Assembly (NCBI GenBank): GCA_023381895.1
Contig: JAMCTA010000085.1
Location: forward strand, 1 to 55,847
Direction: 5' to 3'
DNA from: Chloroflexota bacterium
GTDB lineage: Bacteria; Chloroflexota; UBA4733
Length of the DNA: 55,847 bases
Positions 41,228 to 49,752 of this stretch are shown in pieces (within the stretch, counting starts at the first letter, position 1; every line of letters begins with the position of its first letter). The notes under the pieces were generated by a model. That model did not search any database and was not told the origin of the DNA. It saw only the letters and a list, made by a program, of their open reading frames with translations. The translations under genes were made by a program, and so were the position numbers.

Positions 41228-42556
41228 TCAGGCACGAGCGCGAAAGAAGCGCTCAAACCGTGGCACGAGGTGGCTTGGCAACCGTCCGCGAAGTATCGTG
41301 CCTTCCGTAGAATAGCGTTCCCATTCGACTGATCCGCGACGATGAAAGATCTGCACAAACTCCGGCTTACTATAGGGGATGAGGACTGTGACTTCTTCGA
41401 GGCTACCGTTGATGGCATCAGTGATGGCTGCTGTGAGTGTCTCCAAGCCAATCCCTGTGTACGCCGATACGGCGATGCTGCCAGGATAGTACTCGATCAA
41501 GCCCAGAGGAAGCTCGCTGACGAGGTCAACCTTATTGAGCACGATGAGGCGCGGAATGTGCAGCAGCTTGAGCTCCTCAAGCGTTTCGAGCACGGTGCGA
41601 TAACGCTCCGCGTGGTTGGGATCGCTCACGTCGACAACGAGGAGGAGCAGCGCTGCCTCCTCCAGCTCCTCTAGTGTGGCTCGAAAGGCAGCGACGAGCT
41701 TCGGTGGCAGCTTTTGGATAAATCCGACAGTGTCGCTTAGCACTATCTCCTGGCCGGAGGGAAGTATGTAGCGCCGGAGCGTGGGCTCGAGGGTGGCGAA
41801 GAGGCGATCTTCGGCGAGGACACCCGCACTGGTCAGGCGGTTCATGAGCGTGGACTTCCCCGTATTGGTGTAGCCTACCAGCGAGACAACCGGGACACCT
41901 TGGCGCTCACGATGCAGACGATGAAGGTGCCGAGTACGGCGGACCTCATTGAGCTCCTTTTCGAGTCGATCGATGCGCTGACGCACGTGACGGCGGTCCG
42001 TCTCGAGCTGCGTTTCACCGGGGCCACGAGTGGCAATGCCGGTGGCGCCTCTAACGGCACCTGCGGAGCGTGAGAAGAACGTGAACATTCCAGCCAGGCG
42101 TGGGAGGAGATACTCGAGCTGAGCGAGCTCCACCTGGAGTTGGGCCTCACGGGTGTGGGCACGCTGGGCGAAGATGTCGAGGATGAGGGCTGTGCGATCC
42201 AGCACCTTCGTGGCTTTGCCGAAGAATTCTTCGAGATTGCGCTGCTGTGTCGGGCTGAGCTCCATATCCACAACAAGCGTGTCGAAAGGATGCTGAACTC
42301 GTTCGTCTGCGATTTCCTGCAGTTTGCCGTGCCCGACAAGCGTGGCCGGGCTCACGTGACGTGGCCGCTGAGAGGTTTGCCCCACCACCGTACCGCCGGC
42401 TGTGGTGACGAGGAGAGCGAGTTCGCTGAGCGACTCAGCCATCGAGAGATGCGCGCCCGTCTGACGATCATCCACACCGAGGAGGAAGCAGCGTTCCGGC
42501 GTTTGCCGGTTGTGATTGGGGAGAGAAGAGTTAGCAGGCAGAGTAGTGACCTCCAA
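41228..42556 (-). CDS. hflX: Ribosome-associated GTPase HflX
   Basis: 442 residues from TTG 42556. Splits stalled 70S ribosomes. HflX N-terminal domain (ELALLVTTAGGTVVGQ, GHGKLQEIA), the Gly-rich GATGIATRGPGETQLETDRR, and the G domain: G1 GYTNTGKST, G3 DTVGF, G4 NKVD, G5 VSAYTG. The TTG lacks a ribosome binding site, while GGAGGT lies 7 bases before an in-frame CTG (42541), so CTG initiation giving 437 residues deserves consideration. Last large gene of a minus-strand operon. Confidence 0.94.
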   Translation of the reverse strand: MEVTTLPANSSLPNHNRQTPERCFLLGVDDRQTGAHLSMAESLSELALLVTTAGGTVVGQTSQRPRHVSPATLVGHGKLQEIADERVQHPFDTLVVDMELSPTQQRNLEEFFGKATKVLDRTALILDIFAQRAHTREAQLQVELAQLEYLLPRLAGMFTFFSRSAGAVRGATGIATRGPGETQLETDRRHVRQRIDRLEKELNEVRRTRHLHRLHRERQGVPVVSLVGYTNTGKSTLMNRLTSAGVLAEDRLFATLEPTLRRYILPSGQEIVLSDTVGFIQKLPPKLVAAFRATLEELEEAALLLLVVDVSDPNHAERYRTVLETLEELKLLHIPRLIVLNKVDLVSELPLGLIEYYPGSIAVSAYTGIGLETLTAAITDAINGSLEEVTVLIPYSKPEFVQIFHRRGSVEWERYSTEGTILRGRLPSHLVPRFERFFRARA

Positions 42557-42577
42557 TGTGCACGGTAGTACAGTCGG

Positions 42578-43819
42578 TCAGTGTGGCTCGTCCCCCCCTA
42601 GCTTGAGATCGCGAGGAGCCAAGCGCACGCGACCGAGCCGGCGAAGAGCCTCCTGAAAACGCTGTTCGTCGACTGTAAGAGAGAGACTCAGATAGCCCTC
42701 GCCACGTGAGCCGTATGCCGTCCCAGGGGCGACGAGCAGATGCGTCTCCTCGAGCAGTATCTGGGCTGTCTCGATCGATGTGTAACCAGTAGGAATGCCC
42801 ACCCAAAGAGCGGGAACGGCACGTGCGCGCCATACGTGGAAGCCACAGGCCTCGAGTGCCGCAGTGAGGTGATCTCGCCGCTGCTGATACGTGGCGTTCC
42901 GTTGAGTCATCCACTCCGGCGGGAGGCGAATGAGCAGCTCACCCATCGCCTGCTGAATTGCTGGGTGGAGAAGTTGAGGGATGAAGCTCCGATAGCGGCG
43001 CAACAGGCGGAGAGCCTCGGCATGGCCAATGGCAGCAGCAACTGGCCAAGTCTTGAGGTGGACTGCGAGTGAGAGCGAATGGAGCTCAATGGCCACAAAG
43101 CGGGCGCCAGGGATCTCAAGCAGGCTCATTGTGCGGGAGCCGTCAAACGTGAACTCGCTGTAATCGGCGAGACGAATAATCAGCACGTTGTGCTCGCGCG
43201 CGAAGCGCACGAGCTGATGCAGGATGTTGGCAGTCGCGGTAGCACCAGTGGGAACCTGGGGAAAATCGAGGAGGATCAGTTTCGCACGTGCAAGGTCTCC
43301 CTCAGCAATGGTCTTGAGGTCAGGCAGGAAGTCTTGTTCAGCACGCAGTGGCAGGGGAATTGTAGTTGCCCCCGCCATTGCGAGCGCGAAACGAATGCTC
43401 GGGCGGCTGGGATCGGTGGTCAGGACGGCGTCATCTGGGTTGAGTAGTACCTGGAGGAGGTCAACAATACCTTGGTCAACCGTGGGTAGCGTAACGAGTT
43501 CACGGACGGGATCGATGCTCGTGCGGTAGCGCGCTTGAAACCACCCAGAGATAGCTGTTCTGAGGTCAAAGGGTGGACCAGACTGGCGTTGTGCCGGTGC
43601 GGAAATGAGCTGAGCGAGGAGCTCTCCAGCGAGCGGGGGCGGAGGCAACTCGGGATCCACGATGGACAGGTTGATGACGTCATGTCCCTGACTTCTGAGC
43701 TCCGCCGCCCGCGTGTACAGTCCGTGATCTTCCGTGAGCAGCAGTGCCGCAAACCGCTGTGAGGCCGCAATGGGAAGGGGTACTGCGTCAGGGGCGTTGG
43801 AACCTGAAGAGTCACTCAT
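42578..43819 (-). CDS. Aminotransferase-like protein (class I/II fold) lacking the PLP lysine; probable pseudoenzyme
   Basis: 413 residues with the overall pattern of LL-DAP/class I aminotransferases (VINLSIVDPELPPPP, LPTVDQGIVDLLQ, GEGY near the C-terminus). Key cofactor residues are changed: SLSK is SLSL (L251), NNPTG is QVPTG (V189), the D of DNAY is not aligned, the Arg after the lysine (GWR) is Pro, and the C-terminal substrate Arg in GEGYVR is Ser. It cannot be a normal PLP transaminase. The ATG at 43819 overlaps the dapF stop (ATGAGTGA), so it is co-translated with a DAP-pathway enzyme and may have a structural or regulatory role. Confidence 0.82.
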   Translation of the reverse strand: MSDSSGSNAPDAVPLPIAASQRFAALLLTEDHGLYTRAAELRSQGHDVINLSIVDPELPPPPLAGELLAQLISAPAQRQSGPPFDLRTAISGWFQARYRTSIDPVRELVTLPTVDQGIVDLLQVLLNPDDAVLTTDPSRPSIRFALAMAGATTIPLPLRAEQDFLPDLKTIAEGDLARAKLILLDFPQVPTGATATANILHQLVRFAREHNVLIIRLADYSEFTFDGSRTMSLLEIPGARFVAIELHSLSLAVHLKTWPVAAAIGHAEALRLLRRYRSFIPQLLHPAIQQAMGELLIRLPPEWMTQRNATYQQRRDHLTAALEACGFHVWRARAVPALWVGIPTGYTSIETAQILLEETHLLVAPGTAYGSRGEGYLSLSLTVDEQRFQEALRRLGRVRLAPRDLKLGGDEPH

Positions 43820-44693
43820 GCTCGCGTGAAGGGTCAGGGAACCAGGAGCCACTGAAGACGTAGGCCGCCTTCCCGGTCATCTGCATCCCATCACCACCGT
43901 TCCACTCGAGGGTAAGGTCCCCTCCCGGGAGATGAATGGTAACGATGTCGTCAACTTTGCCTTGCCTATGTGCTACTGCCATTACTGCACAGGCACCACT
44001 GCCACAAGCTAGCGTGATACCTGCGCCGCGCTCCCATACGCGCATGGTGAGCTCACGCCGGGAGTGCCGTTGAACGATCTCGAAGTTGACGCGATGCGGG
44101 AACCATGGGTGGTGCTCAACGAGGGGACCGATTTGCTCGAGTGGCACGGCCTGGACATCATCGGTGAAGGCTACCGCGTGGGGATTTCCCATAGATACGC
44201 AACTGATAGCGAACGTCTGACCCCCGATGGTGAGTGGTACGTTCACGATGTAATCGCCTGGCAGGTCAACTGGAATCTTCGTCGGCGAAAACTCGGGTGT
44301 CCCCATATCGACGGTCACGGAGTCTACTGAGTCGCCGGCCACGTGAAGCTCGACGTGCTGGACGCCGGCGCCGGTGGCGATCCGGAGTTGCTTCTCCCGG
44401 GACAGCCCGGAGTCGTAGACGTACTTCGCAAAGCAGCGGATACCATTGCCACACATCTCTGACTCGCTACCATCAGGATTGAACATCCGCATCCGAAAAT
44501 CAGCGAGAGCATCGGGACTGGCTAGCTGCTCGACCAGCAACAACCCGTCATGACCGATGCCAAAATGCCGATCTCCGGTAGTGCGGGCGATACTCGCCCA
44601 GTCACGCCGTTGAAGGGCTTCGCGAGGTCCGATAATCACAAAATCGTTGCCGATGCCATGCATCTTGACGAAAGGGAGTATGTTTGCTGTCAT
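43812..44693 (-). CDS. dapF: Diaminopimelate epimerase
   Basis: 293 residues. Interconverts LL- and meso-diaminopimelate for lysine and peptidoglycan. Both catalytic cysteines are present, in EMCGNGIRC and LACGSGACA, with MHGIGNDFV at the N-terminus. ATG 44693 has no ribosome binding site; TATACT lies 7 bases upstream on the minus strand, so a leaderless transcript may start here even though an operon promoter lies further up. Overlaps the aminotransferase-like gene by 8 bases. Confidence 0.96.
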   Translation of the reverse strand: MTANILPFVKMHGIGNDFVIIGPREALQRRDWASIARTTGDRHFGIGHDGLLLVEQLASPDALADFRMRMFNPDGSESEMCGNGIRCFAKYVYDSGLSREKQLRIATGAGVQHVELHVAGDSVDSVTVDMGTPEFSPTKIPVDLPGDYIVNVPLTIGGQTFAISCVSMGNPHAVAFTDDVQAVPLEQIGPLVEHHPWFPHRVNFEIVQRHSRRELTMRVWERGAGITLACGSGACAVMAVAHRQGKVDDIVTIHLPGGDLTLEWNGGDGMQMTGKAAYVFSGSWFPDPSREHE

Positions 44694-44700
44694 ACGAAGA

Positions 44701-44706
44701 AGTATA
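44701..44706 (-). promoter_or_regulatory. candidate -10 box for leaderless dapF transcript
   Basis: On the minus strand TATACT is followed by seven bases and then the dapF ATG. No -35 element is evident at 16-18 bases. Spacing is right for a transcript beginning at the start codon, matching the lack of a Shine-Dalgarno sequence. Confidence 0.45.
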
Positions 44707-44722
44707 CCTGTTGCGCTGTCCT

Positions 44723-45712
44723 CTAGTGGGCAGCGATCTGGGGCTTATTCACCGCGAACTGCGGTGTCTGCCCGCTGACGACGCGTAACACTTCTTCGAT
44801 GGCCATCAGGGCAGCGCGACGATGAGCTTCCACTGTGCCACCAGCGGAATGCGAGAAGGGGAGCACACGTGGATGCTCGACCAGTGACCAATCGGCTGGG
44901 GGCTCTTTCCGGAACACATCGAGAGCCGCTCCGGCGATGTGGCCACGATCGAGGGCGTCTTTCAACGCTTGCTCGTCGATGAGCTCGCCGCGGGCGGTGT
45001 TGACGATCCAGCATCCAGGCTTGCACAGCTGGAGAGTCTGCTCATTGAGTAACGAGCGCGTTTCGGGAGATGCGGGTGCGTGCAACGTGACTACGTCGCT
45101 CTGCGCGAGCAACGCGTCGAAGGTAACGTAGTGGACGGATGAAACTGTAGCCCAGGCCACATCTGGGTAGGCGTCGAAGGCAAGGGTGTGCATGCCGAAA
45201 GCCTGTGCCCGTCGAATCACGGCCTTGCCGACTCGCCCCGTTCCGATGACGCCCAGTGCCTTCCCGGAGAGCTCCTGCCCTTGCATGCGCTGCCACGTGC
45301 CACTGCGTGTGCGCGTCGCAGTGCCGACGAGGTCACGCAGGAGACACAGAATAAGGCCAAGCGTGTAGTCAGCTACTGTCTCGTGGTTCGAGCCAGGGGT
45401 GGTTGTCACCCAGACACCAAGCTCATTCGCTGCATCCAGATCAATGGAGTCGAAACCTACGCCAGCGCGGGCAATGATGCGCAGTCGTGGGGCACAAGCC
45501 CGCAGCACTCGCGCGGTATAGGCGTCGGGCATAGCGATGACGCCGGAGCAGCCCGGCAGTACTTCAAGCAACTCATCCTCCGTCAGCTGGGGACGTGGCA
45601 TCTCGGGGAAGACCAGCTCAGTATTGGTGCGGGCGAGGGCCTCAGCGCACTCGCCCGCGAACCGCTCCACTTGGCGAGCTGTGACGAGGATACGATGACG
45701 ACTGACGCTCAT
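44723..45712 (-). CDS. D-3-phosphoglycerate dehydrogenase-like 2-hydroxyacid dehydrogenase
   Basis: 329 residues. NAD-binding GVIGTGRVGKAVIRR with acidic FDAYP, catalytic Arg in NTARGELID, Glu in DVFRKEPP and His in PFSHSAGGT. No ACT domain, so shorter than typical SerA. Located directly after mtnP and before dapF. It could be a phosphoglycerate dehydrogenase supplying serine for glyA or a dehydrogenase for another keto acid. ATG 45712 with GAGGA upstream, overlapping the mtnP stop region by a few bases; open frame extends to 45736. Confidence 0.88.
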   Translation of the reverse strand: MSVSRHRILVTARQVERFAGECAEALARTNTELVFPEMPRPQLTEDELLEVLPGCSGVIAMPDAYTARVLRACAPRLRIIARAGVGFDSIDLDAANELGVWVTTTPGSNHETVADYTLGLILCLLRDLVGTATRTRSGTWQRMQGQELSGKALGVIGTGRVGKAVIRRAQAFGMHTLAFDAYPDVAWATVSSVHYVTFDALLAQSDVVTLHAPASPETRSLLNEQTLQLCKPGCWIVNTARGELIDEQALKDALDRGHIAGAALDVFRKEPPADWSLVEHPRVLPFSHSAGGTVEAHRRAALMAIEEVLRVVSGQTPQFAVNKPQIAAH

Positions 45713-45713
45713 C

Positions 45714-46601
45714 TTAGTCCTCACTCGTTTCAGCACCAGCTGGGAAGTACTTGTCCAGGAGGATGCCCAGGGCCCGGCGCGTTTCTACTGGAAATCGATC
45801 TGGGGCGGTGATAACGGCGTTCCGCAATGCACTGTGACATGAGCAAGTCGAGGTGGTTGTGAGAGACGGTGTCACTTCACGGATGATGCGTTTGGCGTTT
45901 TCCACGTTTGCGGCGAGATTCTTCACGACCATCTCCACACTGACGGTCTCTGCGCTTGCGTGCCAGACGTCATAGTCGGTGGCGAAAGCCAGAGTGGCGT
46001 AGCACATCTCGGCCTCGCGAGCGAGCTTTGCCTCGGGAAGTGCAGTCATACCGATGACGCTTGCCCCCCACTGTCGGTAGATGGCAGACTCGGCCTTCGT
46101 CGAGAATTGCGGACCCTCAATACAGACATATGCCCCACCTCGATGGGTTGGAATCCCCAACTTCTTTGAGGTTTTCACGAGCGCCTTACTGAGATCAAGG
46201 CAGAAAGGTTCCGCGAAGCCGACGTGCGCAACGATGCCACCTCCAAAGAAGCTATTTATCCGGCTCTTCGTACGATCAATGAGCTGGTCAGGCACGACGA
46301 GGTGGAGCGGCTCGATCTTCTTTCGCATACTGCCGACCGCGCTCACAGAAATGAGGCGCTCGACACCTAGCGACTTGAGAGCATAGATGTTTGCCCGTAC
46401 AGGGATGTCGGTGGGGGTGATGCGATGCCCTCGACCATGGCGTGGGAGAAACACGAACTCCTGCTCACCGATGTGCCCGATGACGAGCGCATCGCTGGGG
46501 GAGCCAAAGGGAGTATAGGGGCGGACCTCCCGTATATCCTCCAACCCTTCTATGGCATAGAGGCCACTCCCGCCGATAATTCCTATGCGCCCAGGTCCCA
46601 T
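45714..46601 (-). CDS. mtnP: 5'-methylthioadenosine phosphorylase
   Basis: 295 residues. Phosphorolyses MTA, the by-product of polyamine synthesis, to adenine and methylthioribose-1-phosphate. PNP/MTAP fold motifs: IGIIGGSGLYAIEGL, phosphate-binding RHGRGHRITP, SAVGSMRKKI, CIEGPQFSTKAES and GMTALPEAKLAREAEMCYA. The C-terminal CSCHSALRNA CxC motif is typical of thermostable MTAPs. ATG 46601, 13 bases after folD. It connects to the SAM decarboxylase encoded at 49.4 kb. Confidence 0.95.
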   Translation of the reverse strand: MGPGRIGIIGGSGLYAIEGLEDIREVRPYTPFGSPSDALVIGHIGEQEFVFLPRHGRGHRITPTDIPVRANIYALKSLGVERLISVSAVGSMRKKIEPLHLVVPDQLIDRTKSRINSFFGGGIVAHVGFAEPFCLDLSKALVKTSKKLGIPTHRGGAYVCIEGPQFSTKAESAIYRQWGASVIGMTALPEAKLAREAEMCYATLAFATDYDVWHASAETVSVEMVVKNLAANVENAKRIIREVTPSLTTTSTCSCHSALRNAVITAPDRFPVETRRALGILLDKYFPAGAETSED

Positions 46602-46614
46602 AATTCCTGCCTTC

Positions 46615-47493
46615 TCACTTCTGCTCGTTGTGCGTGGCGGCTAACGTGCCGCGTAGCTCCCGTGCGGCAGCCGTCACGTTCTCCAGGAGTAATGCCGTAG
46701 TGACACGCCCCACCCCACCTGGTACCGGAGTGAGAAATCCTGCCACCGGCTCGACCGACTCTGCATCGACATCACCGCGCAGCCCCTCAGGCGTCATGGT
46801 CGTCCCCGCATCGATGACAATCGCACCCGGCTTCACCATCGTTCCCGTCACCAGGCCGGGGGTGCCAGCAGCGACTACAACGATGTCGGCTTCCAGCAGC
46901 ATATTGGGTAGGTTCTTGGTACTGCGATGGCAGAGTGTGACGGTAGCATTGGCGTGTAAGAAGAGCAAGGCAGCAGGTAAGCCGACGACATTGCTCCGCC
47001 CGATCACGGCGACTCTGGCACCGCTCAATGGCACCGCGGTGGACTGGGCAAGCCGTACGATCGCGGCGGCTGTTGCGGGAACGTGACGCGGCCGGCCTAA
47101 CAGCAGGAGTCCCTGATTTTCCGGTGTCAGACCATCGACATCCTTGACGGGTGCAAGCGCTGCGAAGAGTCGATCTCGCTGCAGATGATGGGGTAAGGGG
47201 GTCTGAAGGAGGATGGCGTCGATACGTGGATCTGTATTCAGGTCTTCAAGGAAGGCGATAGCCTCTTCTTCGGTTACTGTGCTTGCCGTCGCGCGCGCTT
47301 CTCCGATCAGGCCAACACGCCGGCAGGCACGGAGCAGTACCTTTGCGTACAAAGCGGCATCTGGGTCATCACCAAAGCGAGCCATAACAAGCACTGGCGC
47401 CCGGCCAGTGCTCCCGGCGAGTGCAGCGACCTCCTGACGCAGACGTGCCAAGATGGCATCGGCGACTGGCTGTCCCTCGAGTCGAACTGCCAC
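46615..47493 (-). CDS. folD: FolD (methylene-THF dehydrogenase) lacking the cyclohydrolase lysine
   Basis: 292 residues. Family motifs: FGDDPDAALYAK, LLQTPLPHHL, the KDVDGLTPEN loop, VIGRSNVVGLP and the PVPGGVGRVTT C-terminus. In FolD, Y50 and K54 (E. coli numbers) form the cyclohydrolase site; here Y49 is kept but the Lys position is L53, so cyclohydrolase activity is probably lost while NADP-dependent dehydrogenase remains. The next upstream gene encodes an FchA-type cyclohydrolase that would supply the missing step. GTG 47493 with GGAGG 10 bases upstream; the open frame continues to 47580. Confidence 0.93.
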   Translation of the reverse strand: MAVRLEGQPVADAILARLRQEVAALAGSTGRAPVLVMARFGDDPDAALYAKVLLRACRRVGLIGEARATASTVTEEEAIAFLEDLNTDPRIDAILLQTPLPHHLQRDRLFAALAPVKDVDGLTPENQGLLLLGRPRHVPATAAAIVRLAQSTAVPLSGARVAVIGRSNVVGLPAALLFLHANATVTLCHRSTKNLPNMLLEADIVVVAAGTPGLVTGTMVKPGAIVIDAGTTMTPEGLRGDVDAESVEPVAGFLTPVPGGVGRVTTALLLENVTAAARELRGTLAATHNEQK

Positions 47494-47527
47494 GTATCTC
47501 GTGCCTCCCGTGGCTACGTCCAGAGGA

Positions 47528-48202
47528 TCACGGCACTGTACCGCTCTCAGCATCCAAGGATGGTAGCCGCAATTCATCATCTAGGCTCTGGCGTAGTGTA
47601 GCGAGATCTTGGAAGGCCCGCGCCGTAAGTTCCCGCCAGCGGGCTGCTATGGTGGCGCCCCGTTGATCCTGACCAAGTCCACGCACATTTTCGACGACGT
47701 TGAACTGTGCGGTTCGTAGCGCAGTTTCAAAGAAGGCGCCGGCTGCGCCGAGATCGCTCACGAGATTGTGGTTCACACGTCCGAACAGTGCTCGTGCCTC
47801 TGAGACAAGTGGAGCGACCAGCTCTCCCACAGCAAGGGGCGGCTCAGCTGCGCCCGCGAGTGCAGTGGCAATTGTCTGCTTGCGTGCCGCCCGTTCGTCC
47901 TTCGTCGCTCGCGGAAGGGCATACGCTGTGGCGACTTGCTGAAAGGCGGTCGCATCGTGGTCGACGATAGCAAGAAGGCGTGGCCTGGAAGATTCGGCCC
48001 GGCCCAGCGTCATAGCGATCTGCTCCTGCCATGCCACCAGGTCTTCCCGTCCAAGAGAATAGTGGCAGACCATGCTCAGCAAAGCAGCACCAGTTGCTCC
48101 TGCGAGTGCGGCAGCAGCCCCTCCGCCAGGCGACGAGGTGTGTGCTGCTAGCGATGCCAGGAAGGATGCGACCGATGCATCGGCAGATGCTGGTTGCGTC
48201 AT
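47528..48202 (-). CDS. fchA: Methenyl-THF cyclohydrolase FchA / formimidoyl-THF cyclodeaminase family
   Basis: 224 residues, all-alpha. The family loop SSPGGGAAAALAGATGAAL and the DHDATAFQQVATAYALPR segment are clear, with the folate-binding C-terminal region. Converts 5,10-methenyl-THF to 10-formyl-THF (FchA) or deaminates 5-formimidoyl-THF. There are no histidine-degradation genes here, and folD is 34 bases downstream, so the cyclohydrolase role is favoured. ATG with AGAGGATG upstream. It begins the minus-strand operon. Confidence 0.9.
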   Translation of the reverse strand: MTQPASADASVASFLASLAAHTSSPGGGAAAALAGATGAALLSMVCHYSLGREDLVAWQEQIAMTLGRAESSRPRLLAIVDHDATAFQQVATAYALPRATKDERAARKQTIATALAGAAEPPLAVGELVAPLVSEARALFGRVNHNLVSDLGAAGAFFETALRTAQFNVVENVRGLGQDQRGATIAARWRELTARAFQDLATLRQSLDDELRLPSLDAESGTVP

Positions 48203-48403
48203 CAGGACATCCTCTCAGCTGCTCGTGCCAAGTCTACCTGTGATGAATGGGAACAGGGATTGTCTGGCAAGCAACGATTACTACGCCAAAGAAAGATAGC
48301 ACGGTGGAGATAGCCACTCCATCCCACCCTCTGGCGTGGCGTTGTACTCACGCACCGCCAGCACCCGAAGGAGCTCGGGTGAAATCACGCTGCCTCGCTG
48401 CCC

Positions 48404-48862
48404 TCAAGTGTGCTGGACGCTGCGGCGGCGTTCTCTGGCACGAAGCACTTGGCGCTGGTTGGGCGGCGCCAGATAGCGACTGCGCAGCAACTCGTTGTCG
48501 TGAGCCGCGAGGCGTCGTGGAAGCTCCCCATAGATGAAGCGCAGCGTGAGAATGAAGGTGACGCCGAGCCCGATCATATAGAAATAGAGCCAGATGCGCC
48601 AGGAGAGGACTGGCACATTGGCATGACGGCAGAACATGAGCACGAAGGCGAGGACTGCCGCTACGGTGAGTATCTTCGCCGCACTGTCGAGCGCTTGCTG
48701 GATCGGTAGAACGTTGCGCACCCTCTGCCTTCCTTCTAAGAGGAAGTGAACAGCCGGTACGACCGCGGCAGCGACGATGGCGATCACGAACGGTGTGTAG
48801 TAGTTGAATGAGGTCCCGGGACTGGTAAAGAGATATCTCACGATCGCTTGCACGGTCGACAC
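48404..48862 (-). CDS. conserved membrane protein of unknown function
   Basis: 152 residues with about three hydrophobic segments (PFVIAIVAAAVVPAVHFLLEG, ILTVAAVLAFVLMFC and FYMIGLGVTFILTLRFI) and a basic, Arg-rich tail. Family not recognised. Start at 48862. The 200 bases between this gene and fchA contain a CACCCGA/TCGGGTG hairpin, without a U tract. Confidence 0.65.
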   Translation of the reverse strand: MSTVQAIVRYLFTSPGTSFNYYTPFVIAIVAAAVVPAVHFLLEGRQRVRNVLPIQQALDSAAKILTVAAVLAFVLMFCRHANVPVLSWRIWLYFYMIGLGVTFILTLRFIYGELPRRLAAHDNELLRSRYLAPPNQRQVLRARERRRSVQHT

Positions 48863-48920
48863 AGAACGTACTTCTTCCTAGTGTTCCTGACCTTTCGCTG
48901 CCTTCAAACGCTGTGTCAGC

Positions 48921-49274
48921 TTACTCCGTGCGGAGAAGGACACGGACTTGACCGTGAAGTCCCAACCGCTCGATGTGCTCATCGACGATCGGCTGGGGTA
49001 CGAAACGCAAGAATATCTGAATAACGACGAGGAGAAGCAAGAAGTCGCTGATTTCTCCGATGACCGGAAGACTCGCGGGAAGGAGATCCCAAGGCCCGAA
49101 CACGAGAGCGAGACCAGTTACAAGGCTGACCCTGGCACCCCAAGACACGCGCGAATCACGCAAGAGGTGGTAGCTGAGCTGGCCGTAGCGCCACACGAGC
49201 GGCAGGAGACGTATTGCTCCTGCGAACCCAAGGGGAATACCGTTGAGCAGTCGTTCTCGCTGTTTCTTTGCCAC
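48921..49274 (-). CDS. YkvA-like (DUF1232) small membrane protein
   Basis: 117 residues. The family core WGARVSLVTGLALVFGPWDLLPASLPVIGEISDFLLLLVV (about 45-85), with DLLP and IGEISD, is typical of DUF1232/YkvA proteins, predicted to be inner-membrane with two helices. Function unknown. ATG at 49274. Adjacent to another membrane protein gene in the same direction. Confidence 0.82.
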   Translation of the reverse strand: MAKKQRERLLNGIPLGFAGAIRLLPLVWRYGQLSYHLLRDSRVSWGARVSLVTGLALVFGPWDLLPASLPVIGEISDFLLLLVVIQIFLRFVPQPIVDEHIERLGLHGQVRVLLRTE

Positions 49275-49407
49275 GCTCTATCCTGTTCTGCAGTGTGTCT
49301 TTCCGGTATTGTACGTCCGATAGTGCCAGAGAGCACGGTAAGTGGGCCCCATGGCTCGTCGAGCAATGGTAGGGCGCTGATCAGACAAAGAGGAACGAGC
49401 GACATCG

Positions 49408-49752
49408 ATGCCAGCTCCACCAGCGCACCGGCACATCCTTGCCGATTTTGTTGTCAAGGATGTGAGCCTATTGCGGAGTGTTGAGCCGTTGTGGTCGCTT
49501 GTCTACGAGAGTGCTGCCGCGAGTGGTGTAGTGGTGCTCGATCACTGTGTCCATCAGTTTGTGCCATATGGCTTCACGGGGTTGTTGCTACTGTCACAGT
49601 CACACGTGTCTATTCACACGTGGGTCGAGGAACGGCTCGTACTTCTTGATGTGCAAACTTGCGGAGACATGAAGCCTGAGCTCATTGTCGAGGATGTGCG
49701 CCGTGCGCTAGAACCTTGCCAGGTGCTCGTGCGCACGGTGACGCGGGGCTAG
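49408..49752 (+). CDS. speD: S-adenosylmethionine decarboxylase proenzyme
   Basis: 114 residues, prokaryotic class 1B. The self-cleavage/pyruvoyl Ser and substrate residues lie in SQSHVSIHTWVEERLVLLDVQTCG (Ser-His, His and Cys). Provides decarboxylated SAM for spermidine, releasing MTA for the MtnP encoded at 46 kb. ATG follows GAGGA by 12 bases. The TAG stop overlaps the converging upp stop. Confidence 0.93.
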   Translation: MPAPPAHRHILADFVVKDVSLLRSVEPLWSLVYESAAASGVVVLDHCVHQFVPYGFTGLLLLSQSHVSIHTWVEERLVLLDVQTCGDMKPELIVEDVRRALEPCQVLVRTVTRG

